Notes: generated by a model not told the origin, from the sequence alone. DNA of 64,000 nucleotides from Angiostrongylus vasorum (GCA_018806985.1 JADANN010000018.1:94501-158500); one strand, 5' to 3'; numbered from the stretch's first letter, positions 1-11,055 are shown. Program-made: numbers and translations.

Positions 1-184
1 TGTTCTCAGCAACAACTATGATTTATTAGCAGCTGATCTTCAATAACAAGCTGCTCTGCATAGCAGCAGAAGCAAATGAGTAATACTTGATTTTATTTAC
101 CGTCCTGATAGTGTGACTTGATTTTTTACTCACCTTGATTTTATATGCATATGTATTTATACATGCATACACATACAGATGTAT

Positions 185-207
185 ACGTATGTGCATATAC
201 ATGCACA

Positions 208-245
<38 letters not shown>

Positions 246-352
246 CCATATATTTCTATAAAATGCCCATGTATATATGTATACCTACATAGATATATGT
301 ATGTATATTTATACATATGTATACGTATATATATATATATATATATATATGA
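185..352. repeat. TA-rich dinucleotide microsatellite
   Basis: Two nearly pure TA runs, at about 213-242 and 325-350, are separated by degenerate TATG and TACA repeats. Open frames across it consist of Tyr, Ile, His and Met only and are not genes. Positions 1-184 hold nothing else recognisable. Confidence 0.9.
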
Positions 353-424
353 GTATATATCTGCTCTGCTGAGGAACTTCAATAGTTTCTACGAAAGGCT
401 AGACTGAATTGGCAAAGGAAACTT

Positions 425-815
425 CGCTCCCAACGGTTCACCTCCTAATTGTGGCTAGGAGGTGTTCCTGGGTATCGGACTGCTGCGATGTACAGAGGGG
501 GATTCATCCCCCTGACAGGGTTTCCCAAGTTGAGAGGGATTCCGTCGTTTTCATCAGGATACCTAGCTAGGAATAAACCAATACCAGGATCCGTCACCAT
601 CCTATTACCAAACTAATAGCATGGTGGCAAATCCCCTTCTCATCCACAAGGGCGGCGACTGCCTGTGGTGATGACGAACTGGGGTAGACTTTGGCCTGGC
701 TGATTTTGAGGCTCCAGGGAACCATATTGGCGAAGTCGGCAAGACTCCGAAGAAATGTAGATCATGCTCAGTCACGCACAACCAGTGAGGACGGGGCGTC
801 CAAGTATTCAAGTAA
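425..815 (-). repeat. Repeat family A, copy 1
   Basis: This stretch is the reverse complement of the segments at 5470-5870 and 11510-11915. Shared landmarks include the CCAGCCACGATGAGGCGGT-like block, the TTTGCCACCATATGAC block and the CTTGGACGG block. Class is unknown: no coding capacity or tRNA-like promoter was seen. It abuts a family C SINE on its right. Small ORFs in it are shadows. Confidence 0.7.
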
Positions 816-819
816 GCAA

Positions 820-1050
820 TTAATAAAAACTTCTGGGTGATGGCTGATTGCACCCATAAAACAAGGCTGAGAGAAAGGTGAAACGAAGAACCAGCATTGT
901 GCAGTAGTGAAGACGTCAGCTCCCGAAAGGATAATATCGCGTTCGATCCCCACCGCAGACACACGCGGTTTGGTGTTTTGCAAATACCTCAGAGTGATTA
1001 TGGTTATAACTCACACTAGGGCCTGCCAAGAAAAATAAAACTAGGCAGTA
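820..1050 (+). mobile_element. Family C tRNA-related SINE, copy 1
   Basis: A tRNA-like head has an A-box-like TGTGCAGTAGTG near 870 to 900 and a B-box-like GCGTTCGATCCCC near 932-944. After it come the family C body (GTTTTGCAAATACCTCAG) and the 3' signature CCTGCC, A-rich spacer, GGCAG. The same order recurs at 12025, 19505, 23425, 36940, 41035 and, inverted, 56540. Confidence 0.7.
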
Positions 1051-1054
1051 AATA

Positions 1055-1340
1055 GAGTGATGCGCTATGCATTCAATTTCATTATGCACCGTTACAAGTG
1101 ATTAAATGGATATCTGGCCCATGAAAAGATTTGTGCTAATCTACCGATGTATCCTAGTTAGTACTGTTGTCCTCCCAAACAAGTGTGTTACCAACAAACC
1201 GACATCGAAGACATAGAAGGCTTGGTGAGTCAGAGGTAAGAGGTTGAACCAGTGATCGATCCCATGTTGGTTGCGGCGCATCTGTAACCACTGTACTACA
1301 CACGTTCCTTTGATCACTATTGTTACGAAAACCGTTATAT
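1055..1340 (-). mobile_element. Family B tRNA-related SINE, diverged copy
   Basis: The reverse complement shows the family B order: a tRNA-like head, GATCGATCCCATG, GAAGGCTTGGTGAGTC in antisense, a cluster around TACCGATGTATC, and the tail GCGCTATGCATTC. It is clearly older than the copies near 19634 and 24435. No flanking duplication is visible. Confidence 0.6.
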
Positions 1341-1479
1341 ACACTCAGTTAGAGTCAGCTAAAGCAGAAGAAGTCAATAGTAGCCGACGAAGTTTAACTT
1401 GGGGCGCTTCGTGTATGTGAATTCTAAACTTCCAGTCTTTTAAACTCTAGTAGTTCCGGACTTTCTTTTGCAATATTTG

Positions 1480-1900
1480 TGTCATTTTTCTAGGTTTTCC
1501 TAGATATCGTTTCTTTAAGATATTGGTGAAGAATTCTGGTCAGCAGGCCAGGTGATCTTACTGTTCTGTGTTTACCATCGCGTGGAATTCAATCGCTAAC
1601 GGTTCCTATCTTTCAATTTTCGTTCAAACGCATTACTTGTCCAGCCCACATGATTTTCGACAGTTTGGCATACAAGCGGCGTATTGATATTTGATTGTTT
1701 ACGTGGGTTGGAACTTATACCCCTTCTGTCGGTGGTGTTATAGCGAGATAATCTCCCATTCGTCATTTTGTTGCGCGTTCCAATGAGCTAAGTGTTCTTC
1801 TACTCCAGCCGTGTGACGTAGACACAAAGCCGACCTTTTTTTTAAACCTCTCACCGCATTCTTGTCGCTCTTGTAGGCTGTCCGAGCCCTTCACTCCCCC
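1480..1900 (-). mobile_element. RTE-type LINE, 3' remnant
   Basis: On the minus strand, frames with stops encode the C-terminal region that follows the reverse transcriptase in RTE elements: a block like WAGQVMRLNEN, then a degenerate IPRDGKHRTVRSPG block. The well-preserved copy at 30064-33010 has the counterpart HRWAGHIMRRTDDKW followed by PRECKRPPGRPP. This copy has several stops and is dead. Confidence 0.55.
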
Positions 1901-2289
1901 TGCTCAATCCTGGAGCTAAGTCGTTGATCACATTGACTTGGCGATCCAGAAAAATACAACTGGAGAATTCGGAGATATTTAGTTCGCTGCGTATGAATGG
2001 GACATCGGAAACTAGTTATTTCATCATGAACGTTGTCTTCATGAGGTGTACTCGAAGAAGGTTTACAGTCGAACCCGGCCAGCATTCATTCCATTTGCCT
2101 ATAATTGATGCTCTGGAGACGAAATTAGCACGAAGAGAAGATGGTGTATATATCTCGAGAGTGGGCGTAAACAATTTAAAGGTGATGACGTCGCCAATCT
2201 GTCATAGACCTGCCTGTTCGGAGCGATTCCATTTCAGCTGAGTCTAAGTCAGAATGTAATCACTTCGTATTTACTGCGTATTAATTCCC

Positions 2290-2364
2290 ACGACCGACTT
2301 TCTATTAACCTCGGCATTGACCAAATAGTTCTCGATATTCTTTTTGAGCAAACACGAGGTGTTA
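2290..2364 (+). repeat. Hairpin-repeat family, single arm
   Basis: ACTTTCTATTAACCTCGGCA leads into GATATTCTTTTTGAGCAAAC and ACGAGGTGTTA. The first part matches 46165-46220, and the last part matches one arm of the hairpin at 21617-21671. Only one arm is present here, so this may be one end of a terminal-inverted-repeat element or a fragment. Confidence 0.5.
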
Positions 2365-2398
2365 CTTTATTCATTATTCCTTTAAATCTGACGTTAAA

Positions 2399-3090
2399 GC
2401 TGACGTTTCGGCAGTATCGCCTTTTTTAGGGCCTGGAAGAATACACTGATATGCAATCTACTACGCCAAAAGCTTCAATAACACAAGCAGAAAGATGAAA
2501 ATCTAAGTGCCAATCACACGATTAACAGCTCGAAAAGCCCACCGCTTATTAGGTGCCTTCCACTAAGGAAGAACAGCTGATTAGAGTCGCATATGGTCGA
2601 TGAATACACCACCCCACATCAAAAGTCGATGAGAAAGTACGGGGCGAGATTACATGTGATCTCTGAGAATTCCTCCCTGCCACTCACTCTGGGATTCTTG
2701 GCACTTATCTAAGAATCCTCGAGAAGTTTGCGCATTGATGTTTTGGCATCGTGTGCGAGGACAGTGACTTTTATATCAAAATCGTCTCCGCTATGCTTCT
2801 GCATTCTACCCGTCCCTAGTGGGGTACTTTGCTTGTTTTTCTTTTGCCATCTAGGTATTCTTTTACACGGATACATAATGGTCTGCCCGCTTCGCCAATA
2901 TATTCACTTTCGCAGTTACCACATGAAATAAGGTATATCGTACCTGAACTCATGCAGTCACCGTCCCTGCCATAAGGGCAAATTACGCAGCTTTGTGGTT
3001 CTCATAGAAAATCAAATAAATGGTTACGAACTAACTGACGACGAAGGGAATCGGCTACTATTTCAGCTAAGCGGAAGGTCAGTTATCGAA
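2399..3090 (-). mobile_element. Penelope-like element, 3' (GIY-YIG) relic
   Basis: The DNA is collinear with the 3' end of the better PLE copy at 5982-7700. It starts at the same GACGTTTCGGCAGTATCGCC boundary and runs through the region encoding the GIY-YIG endonuclease. Reading frames are broken by indels and stops. Divergence from the other copy is obvious but the order is intact. It adjoins an RTE fragment at about 3200. Confidence 0.75.
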
Positions 3091-3199
3091 TAAAATTTTT
3101 AGGCAGCAGTGATATTGGTTATACACAAACATTGATTTACTAATGTAGTCTATTTTATGGTAACCTCTACGAGCCCAACCATTCTAATTCGTGATTCCC

Positions 3200-3700
3200 A
3201 CTGTGAAGCTGTTCAGACGTTTTACTGGGTTCCACCCTTAGGTAAAACTCGATAACAACGGTTCTCTAGAAAGTGCGATTTTCTTCTAAAGAACTTGTCG
3301 AAGTCCATATAGAACAATTCAAGATCACTTTTGCCATAGCTTGATGTTGGAATGCTCAACGAAGAGATGGTCAAATCTGGTATTGGTCCACATCTTCTCA
3401 ACCGTAAACTTCCGCTTCAGGTCGCTAGGTGTTCAAAGAAATTGGTTATCACGGGCAAAATCATGTTGACAAGAATGCGAACTCCGCCGACTTTTCTATC
3501 TTCATATATTCCGAAGAACACTTCTTCTTCGATTCCGTAAATGACGTTCGATGGATGGTTCCATCTTGTTTAAACTAGTCTGGAGATCCAACGCACTTAG
3601 CTAGTATCGCCAGATCCTCAATAGAGGATTCAGAAGGCGAGTGTACGAGCGTTGTAAATACACACCGTTGCTTGAGTCCTTCCATATCTAGGCAGAATGG
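3200..3700 (-). mobile_element. RTE-type LINE, endonuclease-domain relic
   Basis: On the minus strand a frame with one stop reads through blocks typical of the RTE apurinic endonuclease: VFFGIYEDRKVGGVRILVN, then SLRLRRCGPIPDLTI, then ELFYMDFDKFFRRKSHF. Further upstream are broken traces of the N-terminal YNARTL block. Assignment comes from matching the block order to the copies at 7800 and 30064. The element is interrupted and inactive. Confidence 0.65.
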
Positions 3701-4470
3701 AATGATCCTGCAATTTAGCTCCTTAGAACTCGTTTTACGAAACGCTGCACATTGGGGGCTCCTTCGACGTCAGGAAATATAACCCATTTATCTCACCGCG
3801 CCGGAAGATTTGCACCCACGAATGCGTTGTCGAGAGCTTTAGTGGAACTTGGCATACTTACAGGTGGCTTGCTGGTCTCGCCTTGAATATGCACATTATG
3901 CTTATTTGTTGGGTATAACATGTAACCCCTTCCCATGCACTTCCCAGTCGTTTGAGTGCAGCCTTTTGGCCAAACTGGCTTGTAGAAGACAATCTGCGTT
4001 ATCGAGAACACACCCACGCACACACGCGTAGACATCTCTACATAAAGATAGAATATGCGTGCCAAATCAGCGAAGCGGAAACAGGGAGTCCTGGATTCAC
4101 CTACTTCTCTTGGAACGTAGGTTCGCTTTAGGTTCGCACCTAGCCCTCTATCTGCCATTTAGAGATGCATCAGGTAGGTAACCAGATGAGATCTATCGGT
4201 AATAGAGATCCGTGGGAAGTGCTCCCAGTAGGATAGAAACACAAAGTGCTACGTTTTCTTTTCGTCTCAAATAAATCACCTAATAAAGGGGGGTCAAACC
4301 ATCCTCTCACAAAAAAGTGCTAGCAAAGATCGGAATTTCCACTTATATTAAAACGTTCAAAAATAAATGAGCGTTTTAAAATACTTCTTGTTCTAATGTA
4401 TTTTTAACCAATAAAATATCCTTTGTGCCTTGCAATAATATATAACACTAGAAAGTTAATTCTATGCTCT
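3701..4470. other. No assignable gene; possible RTE 5' flank
   Basis: A 121-codon minus-strand frame at 3793-4158 lies directly upstream of the RTE relic and has no recognisable domain. It may be untranslated leader of the element. The rest is AT-rich with no support for genes. Confidence 0.3.
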
Positions 4471-4537
4471 TTCTAATGACTTTGTGTCTTTTCGAAAATT
4501 AATTTCTTTTCACCAATTTTCAGCGTTGCAATTTTAC

Positions 4538-5195
4538 ATGTCAAAAACGAATTTACGTCAAATTTTCTTTCGTGGGCTCAAACTGGGTCCTGGAAACATT
4601 AATGACGTTTGGAGTGAAGGTAGTGTTGGTGAATCAACAGAGCGAACATGGTTCCTGAAATTCCGACCTGGGGATTTCGAACTCGAAGATAAAGAAGGCA
4701 GCGGACGTCCCACTGAACTTGACGATGACGAACTGAAGGCACTAGTGGAAGCGGGAACAACTGTTCGAGAGCTTGCAGAACAGCTTGGCGTAAGCACAGA
4801 AACAATTTCCACTCACTTGAATCGCATAGGAAAGGCAAAAAAAACTTGACATGTGGCTGCCGCACCAATTAAATGATAATAAAAAAAAATCGCCTTTTTG
4901 AAGCATCGCCTGCTCTTATTCTGCCCAACAAAAACGACCATTTTCTTGACAGAATTATGACGTGCGACGAGAAGTGGATTCTGTACGACAACCGGCGATG
5001 TTTAGCTCAATGGTTGGATTGCGATCAGGCTCCACAGCACTTCCCAAAGCCGAAATTGCACCTAAAAAGGTTATGGTCACTATTTGGTGGTCTGCAACGA
5101 GGCTGATTCATTACAGCTTTTTGAATCCGGGCGAAACGACCGTCTACGGCAGAGAAATATTGCCAACAAATTGGTTCTTACCAACCTCGCGTTAG
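4538..5195 (+). pseudogene. mariner transposase pseudogene
   Basis: Three consecutive segments in different frames (4538-4849, 4873-5079, 5070-5195) match mariner-family transposase in order. First comes the paired helix-turn-helix region, with WFLKFRPGDFELEDKEGSGR and a VRELAEQLGVSTETI recognition helix. Next is the catalytic-core start with TCDEKWILYDN, containing the first Asp of the DD34D triad. Last is VMVTIWWSATRLIHYSFLNP. A stop after the N-terminal part, a missing linker, a frameshift near 5075, and loss of everything after the WF block (second and third catalytic Asp) show it is dead and truncated. Terminal inverted repeats were not found. Confidence 0.88.
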
Positions 5196-5469
5196 CTTAG
5201 TAATTCAAGAAAAATACTGCAGTGTGCTTTAATGGCAAGGATAGCTGCGGATTCGAAGCCTACCTAGGGTTCCGAGTTTTGCCTATTTTTCAGCATCCTT
5301 GTGATCGATCGGTGGTTGAGATTATTGTTCTGATATCTCAAATTTCAGCTCTTAAAATTTATCAAAAAACAATTGACGTTGTAATTCAACTATACGGAGC
5401 CAAGTGCATAGAAATTGTTTTTCAATGTTACATAATACTAGACCATTCGGAAGAATCTATTGCCAAAAC

Positions 5470-5870
5470 ATAGACACTTAGACACTTGGACGGCTCGTCC
5501 TCACTGGTTGTGGGGGCCCTAGCATAATCTCCATTTTTTGGAGTTTTGCTGATTAAGCCATTGTGGTTCCTTGGAATCCCGAGGTCAGCCTGGCCAAATT
5601 CTGCCTCAGGTCCTCACCACCACAGGCAGTCGCAGCCGTTGGCAGATCAGAGGGAGATTTGCCACCATATGACTAGTTTCATACCAGGACGGTGGTGGAT
5701 CTGGTGGATCCCAGTACTAGTTCACTCTTAGGAGGGCTTCTTGATGGAAACGCTGGACTCCTTCCAGTTTGGGAGACGACGAGGTATGGATTCTTGCACA
5801 TCTCATCCCCACACCCAACAACATCTCACGGCCACGATGAGGCGGTAAACCATTGGAAGGAAAACACATA
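5470..5870 (+). repeat. Repeat family A, copy 2
   Basis: This segment is collinear with 11510-11915 and, inverted, with 425-815. It includes CTTGGACGGCTCGTCCTCAC, ATTTTTTGGAGTTTTGCTG, TTTGCCACCATATGACTAG and GGCCACGATGAGGCGGTAAA. No protein similarity was recognised. Confidence 0.7.
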
Positions 5871-5981
5871 CAAGAAGAATGAAATTATGAATGCGTCGTT
5901 TTCTTGTTCAGCAATCGCGAGGTTGTTAAACAGCATACATTTACTTCCATAGAAAAACACAATACAATACAACAGCAGTTG

Positions 5982-7700
5982 ACGTTTCGGCAGTATCGCC
6001 TTCTTCAGAGCCTGGAAGGGTATACTAACATACAATTTACTAGGCCAAACGCTTCAATGACACTTACAACAAGACGAGAAACTCTATGATAATTACATGG
6101 TCAACAGCTTCTCGAAAAAAACTCACCGCTTTTTTTTAACGTGCCTTCCAATGAGGAAGATTAGAGCAGCTGATTATAGTCGCATAAGGTTGATGACTGC
6201 ACCATCCCACATCAGAAATTGATGCGAACATACGGGGTCAGGTCGCGTATGACCTCTGGGCATTCATCCCTGCTATTCATTGTAGGGTTCTTGGCATTTA
6301 TCCAAAAAGCCTCAAGAAGTTTTAGCGCTGGTGTTCTAGTCTCCTGCGCAAGGATATTGACTTTTACTTCAAAATCGTCCCCGCTATGCTTTTGTATCCT
6401 TTGCGTGCCTAGTGGGGTACTTTGTCTTAGTTTTCGTTTGCCATCTAGGTGTTCTTTTATACGGATACACAAAGGTCTGCCCGTTTCGCCAAGATATTCA
6501 TCTCCGCAATTATTACAAGAGATCAGGTATATCGTGCCTGAACTCATGCAATCACCTTCCCTGCCGTAAGGGCAAATTACGCAATTTGTTGTTTCACATA
6601 TACGATCATTCAGGCGGTTACGAACTAACTGACGACGTGGAGTAGCTGGTGGTATTTCAACTATCGCTACCGATTCCTCTAGACCTGCCCTTCTTAAGCA
6701 TCGTTTAATTGCTACACTTACCTCATCGCTAATAAAGGGCAACATAAACGGGACTTTCTTTTGGCCAACTGTTTCCCTTGGGCGCGTCGCTCTCCTTCTA
6801 AACTTATCTCGTGGGGTTACTATTTCGTAGCCACTGGAGATGGCTGTTTGCAGAACCAAGTCGCGCGATTCTTCCTTTAGTTCATGGTTGTGCACACAGA
6901 GGTGGCTGTTAGAAACATGTTTTTCACAAACGCCCTCTTTGTGTGTGAAGGGTGGGAAGAAAGGAAATGAACGAGGATGTTCTTGTTACTTGGCTTTCGG
7001 TACCACTTTGTCATGTAACCGCTACTTGATAGGTTTATTTGAACGTTTAAAAACGGAAGCCAGTTTTTTTCTCGGTTTCTCCCAGGTGAACTCAATGTAC
7101 TCAGACTGCTCGCTCAATAATTCAAAGCATTTGTCCATCTCCTCCTGCGTAAGGAAGATGATAAAAGAATCATCTACATATTTGCAGTAGAGTAGTGGCC
7201 GGAGATCGAGAACAGGGGCTTCTATCTTAGACATAAAGACAATGGCAAGGCTTGGTGCCAGTCGCTGTCCCATAGCCAACCCCCTTATTTGCGCGAAATA
7301 TGAAATTATGAATCGAACACAAATTTTCGGGCAACTTAAGATATACATCGTATGTATGTTCTGTTCTACACCCACATCCGATATAACTCGAGTAGACATC
7401 CACGTTGAATTCATTCGGAGAGGTTTCCGGAAGTGATCGCTGTAAATCTTCTCTGGCTTCACCGTACAGGTCAGAGTGATCAGGCGAAATGAGCGCTCTA
7501 CGTATAGTTGTAAGCTGGTTGCTTCTGCCCAATAAAAGCTTTCAGTGGTTATAGCCTCCAATAAGTTACGGTCTCAACCAGTTGGGAGAAAGGCTCTTAC
7601 CTGAACTACGAGGAGTTGTAATCATCGAGATAGAGCCCTCGTTCATCCAGAAAATTACATATTGACCTCACTGTTACGGACACTGCCACGTCTCGAATTA
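5982..7700 (-). mobile_element. Penelope-like retroelement (RT plus GIY-YIG), 5'-truncated
   Basis: Two minus-strand frames carry the element. The upstream one (7561 to 7022) encodes the end of the reverse transcriptase: the GLAMGQRLAPSLA block and the catalytic YVDD box (CKYVDDSFIIF). A short bridging frame (7095-6877) has FLNVQINLSSSGYMTKWYRK. The downstream frame (6895-6212) encodes the C-terminal GIY-YIG endonuclease, with IYLISCNNCGDEYLGETGRP and ALKLLEAFWINAKNP, preceded by a cysteine pair. This RT followed by a C-terminal GIY-YIG nuclease is diagnostic of endonuclease-positive PLEs. The RT fingers and N-terminus are missing except for decayed traces to about 7700, and at least one frameshift lies near 7025-7095. 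It is probably inactive but the youngest PLE copy here. Confidence 0.88.
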
Positions 7701-7799
7701 TTGAAGTAGCACTATTCCTATGAGTTCCGAGTTATTTTAATAACCACTGACCTGAATTGGGCATTTGTGGTTGCAGCGATGTGGACCAATGCTGGTATT

Positions 7800-8200
7800 G
7801 AGATTCTTCATTGCCTGTCCACTAACATAAAGCTGTGAAAAAGACGAGGTCGACGCTTTCTAAATGGACTTGGAGAAGTTCTACAAAGAAAACCACACCT
7901 TCTACGTGCCAATAATGGTGAGTTCAAGGCTAGGACAAGCCCCAAAAAAACGTCAGATAACATTTAAATGAAGACAAACGGTTTGGAATAGAATTAATGA
8001 GTGGGAGCTGCTGTCCGATTTTATCAAGCTTATGATCATCCATGGTAACTCGCAATTCCAGAAGCCTTCCTCTCAATATAAGCAATTCTGGCACCCAACA
8101 GAGATAAATGGAGAAGTGTCTAGCGCCCGCTCGAACTATTCGTCCATTAAGGCGAAGAGATGTGTGCAACCCGAAAACAAGGTAACGAAGGACCACTACG
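7800..8200 (+). mobile_element. RTE-type LINE, endonuclease fragment
   Basis: Plus-strand frames with indels encode MDLEKFYKENHTFYV near 7863-7910 and INEWELLSDFIKLMIIHGNS followed by QFQKP near 7995-8060. These are consecutive blocks of the RTE endonuclease domain (compare the copies at 3200 and 59270). The rest of the element is absent. Confidence 0.6.
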
Positions 8201-8767
8201 ACTAAGGACTCTATTCTTTTCTAATAGACTGTTCTTTCAAAAACATATTTATTGAAACAAGTGACTAGAGCTCAACTGATTTTCGAAGACCATCAAAAAG
8301 ACACTGAAAAAATAGACATTTGTGAACAGACCGTAGGAAAAAAAGAATGACTGAAAGTGTGCTTATCGTCGGCAATGGTAACCGTATCGCATAAGTACTG
8401 GCGATGTTTAGATAACATAGATAAGGACCTGAACGAATGAAAAAAAAAGAAAATTAAAGACCTGGAGAAGCATTGGTCGTTTGGGGGGTGTGAGGAAAAA
8501 AAATATTAAATGTACCTTCTAAGTTCTTCGCCTTTGCAATAAAAAAAGAAACTGCTTGGCACAATGCTCATGCACTAACTTTAAAAAAGCATTGAAGAGA
8601 TTCATAATGTGGTCTCTCTTCGACATCCAACTTCCTAGTCAGGTCTCTAAGGAGGACATATGTCATTGTTCCATCGTTCCTTTCCGAAATCATGCCACAG
8701 AGGACAAAGGATAAAGCTTTCGGCGTTGATCAATTCCGGCGCTTGACAATCGCTAATCAAATCCATC

Positions 8768-8839
8768 CTCGTCGGCCGTTAATTGAACCCGGGTCTCGCA
8801 TGTGACAGACGCCGATACTAAGCACTATACTACCGATGA
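8768..8839 (-). pseudogene. tRNA-Asp(GTC)-like sequence, probably a pseudogene
   Basis: The minus strand starts TCATCGGTAGTATAGTGCTT and folds like tRNA-Asp. The D arm has the usual TAGTATAGT, the anticodon loop CTGTCAC carries GTC, and the T arm starts ACCCGGGTTCAATT. The acceptor stem TCATCGG/CCGACGA has one mismatch. The 3' side of the T stem is AACGG instead of the expected CCCGG (two mismatches), and the anticodon stem has a terminal mismatch. These defects and its position inside a SINE suggest a non-functional copy. Confidence 0.7.
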
Positions 8840-8937
8840 CCCAATACCAACTCTTTCATTCACTTGCATGAGCCCCTGCCCTCTATGCGAGGAGAACCGA
8901 AAAGGGATGCGCTTGACAATCGACAACCAAAACCATT

Positions 8938-8977
8938 CTCCCCGGCCGGGAATTGAACCCGCGTCTCGCATGTGACA
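8938..8977 (-). pseudogene. 3' half of a second tRNA-Asp-like copy
   Basis: Read on minus, the segment runs from the anticodon loop (TGTCACATGCGAGACG) through an intact T arm (GCGGGTTCAATTCCCG) to the acceptor strand CCGGGGAG. The 5' half is absent: the copy begins in the anticodon loop, where SINE B sequence abuts. The flank after the acceptor (TTGTCGATTGTCAAGCGC) matches the flank after the other copy (GCGATTGTCAAGCGCC), so the two are tandem units. Confidence 0.65.
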
Positions 8978-9354
8978 ATTCCTGAGGGATGTGCCATGCA
9001 TTCGATTCATTAAAAAATCGTTGGAGGTGATTGAATACATACCTGGCCTTTACAATGACTCGCAGTGGCCTACACAATGTATCGAGGCAGTGCTGCTATC
9101 CTCGCAGACAAGTGTGGTACCAATCTGCCGACCCCGGATGGATGGAAGGCTTGGTGGGCCATGGGCACAGGAATTTATCTTATGTGTATTGCAGGGCGCC
9201 TTCGACCTCTGCGCCACACGCGCTCTTTTATCATATCATCACAGTTTGAAAAAGTAGCAGCACAATAAATTCTCAAGATCCAAAAAATCGCGTCATTACG
9301 AGAACTTCACAAAGTGAATTGGCTCCTTCAGCGTCTTTTGTCAAAACGGAAGGT

Positions 9355-9590
9355 AAGTAAAGGATAGGGAATGAAGCTGTCCGCGTTGATCAATCCCTGA
9401 GCGAGACACTATGCGATCGACCTCATCGAGCATCGTAAAGGTGAGATTCAATCCAGATCCAGTTTGGACGACTTGCGGTGGCTCACAGATGTTTCAAGTC
9501 AACGTTGCTCTCCCATCAGAATAGAAGGCTGTTGAGCCCGGGGTGGTAGATCGAAGCAGAAGCCACGTGTGCATTCAGAGAAGCTCTAAC
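9355..9590 (-). mobile_element. Family B SINE, diverged copy
   Basis: It begins with the reversed B tail (AAAGGATAGGGAATGAAGCT, GCGTTGATCAATCCCTGAG) and keeps the central blocks in order. The tRNA-like head is poorly preserved. It lies just upstream of a younger copy in the same orientation. Confidence 0.55.
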
Positions 9591-9721
9591 CTGTTCCCTA
9601 AACGAGTTCCTGGGGAGTAAATATGCACTGGAAAACCATTATCACTGTTCTACTATTCAGAAAAAAAAGGAACAGAAGCGATACTGGCAATTGCTCAAAC
9701 ACCTAATTATTACCTATAATA

Positions 9722-10009
9722 CATAAAGGGATAAAGGATAAAGCTCCCGGCGTTGACAAATCCCTGAGGAATGCGCCATGCATTCGACTTCATGAAGCAT
9801 CGTTGGAGGTGATTGAATGCATATCTGGCTTTTACAATGACCCATGGTGGCCTATCGATGTATCGAGCCAGTGCTGCTCTCCTACCAGATAGGTCTAGTA
9901 CCAATATGCGAACTTCGAAGGAACGGAGGGCTTGATGGGCCGGGAGCGCGGGCATCGACCCCATGTGCGTGTTGCAGGGCGCCTCCGACCACTTTGTCAC
10001 ACGCGCCTC
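9722..10009 (-). mobile_element. Family B SINE with target-site duplication
   Basis: This is a full-length minus-strand copy: the tail GGATAAAGCTCCCGGCGTTG on the left, the head CACTTTGTCACACGCGCC on the right. It is flanked by TACCTATAATA (9711-9721) and TACCATAATAA (10010-10020), read as an imperfect duplication. Confidence 0.75.
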
Positions 10010-10430
10010 TACCATAATAAAAGTTGCTCAAATACGACATATTTAGCAACCTCTACAGTTCCTTGGACAAAGGACGCTCATACTCACAAAGTCACGTGAA
10101 GGGTGAAGGATTCACCTTAAATGGCCCCCCGTTCACTGCATCATAAAGTTCAGTAAAACATTGTCAACAGTGAACGACGTCAATTTCGTAACCTACGAAC
10201 CACCTAAAAATAAGAAAGCAACAGTCAGCACGACCTTGAATAGCGAGGATATTCCTTTTTAATACAAAAGCGTCCCTTTAAAGTTCGACGAAACAGTCTG
10301 GAACAGAAAAAAGAACTCTAGAAACGCCACTCATAGGTGACCACGAAGAAAAGCACGTAGGCGACAACGAACAGTGAGTGGACTGGCCACTGCACTAAAA
10401 GTGGTAGAACCGAGCGGAACACTCTTGCCC

Positions 10431-10471
<41 letters not shown>

Positions 10472-10472
10472 C
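10431..10472. repeat. (AAC)14 microsatellite
   Basis: There are fourteen perfect AAC units. A small plus frame (10374-10622) would encode a poly-Asn run flanked by Pro-rich sequence. It has no start context, splice sites or domain, so it is not called as a gene. Confidence 0.95.
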
Positions 10473-10771
10473 GAGGGTCCGTATGGAACTGATGCAACGA
10501 ATTCGATCACGACGGTCCTCGTGCTCGGACATCCACCTCCTCCCTTCCCCCACAGCGCCAGGTCGGCAGGGAGGTGTGTAGGATCACGCTGCGGCCAACC
10601 CCACCAATTTGACGACACTTAGTATTTTCGTCAGCCGCAATTGTGTATCACCGTTGTTATGCCTTATTGGGCAAACTCTGTTTTTCCTGTACTTTTGTCG
10701 TCTCGCTCAATTGCTCTTTTTTAAGACATCACCATTTATAGTCATGTGCTGACTGGACAGATGTACGTACT

Positions 10772-11055
10772 ACCATCTGTGTAGCGCAGTAGTCAGAGGC
10801 GCTGTGCAATACACATGGGATCTATCCCCACGCCCTTTGCCCACCAAGCCTTTCATCCCTCCGGAGTCGGCATATTGGTGCCACACTAGTTTGGGAGGAC
10901 AGCAGTACTGGCTGGGTACATCGGCAGGCCACCGCAAGTCATTGTATAGGCCAGATATGCATTTAATCAGCTCCAACGATGCTTAATGAAGTCGAGTGCA
11001 TGGGGCACCCCTCAGAAGTTGATCAACGCCGAGACATCATCCTTTACCTTTCAAG
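10772..11055 (+). mobile_element. Family B SINE
   Basis: It runs from the tRNA-like head TGTGTAGCGCAGTAGTCAGA with B box GGGATCTATCCCC, through CCAAGCCTTTCATCCCTCCG, to the tail AGTTGATCAACGCCGAGAC and ATCCTTTACC. It ends about 70 bp before the splice acceptor of the macro-domain gene. Confidence 0.75.

Larger units (their letters stand above)
8700..9235 (-). mobile_element. Family B SINE interrupted by a tRNA-Asp-derived insert
   Basis: The 3' end of a minus-strand B copy (AAAGGATAAAGCTTTCGGCG, then TTGATCAATTCC) ends at 8737. The rest of the same SINE resumes at 8983 (CTGAGGGATGTGCCATGCAT) and runs to the tRNA-like head near 9235. The intervening 245 bp carry tRNA-Asp-like sequence. CAATTCC is present on both sides (8731-8737 and 8976-8982), as expected for a short target-site duplication. 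Confidence 0.7.

Noticed and set aside
135..407. ORFs across the TA microsatellite
   Set aside because: Composition is Tyr/Ile/His/Met only, caused by the dinucleotide tract.
605..964. 119-codon minus ORF
   Set aside because: Lies across repeat families A and C and matches other copies at DNA level.
10374..10622. ORF encoding a poly-Asn run
   Set aside because: Explained by (AAC)14; no start context, splice sites or domain.
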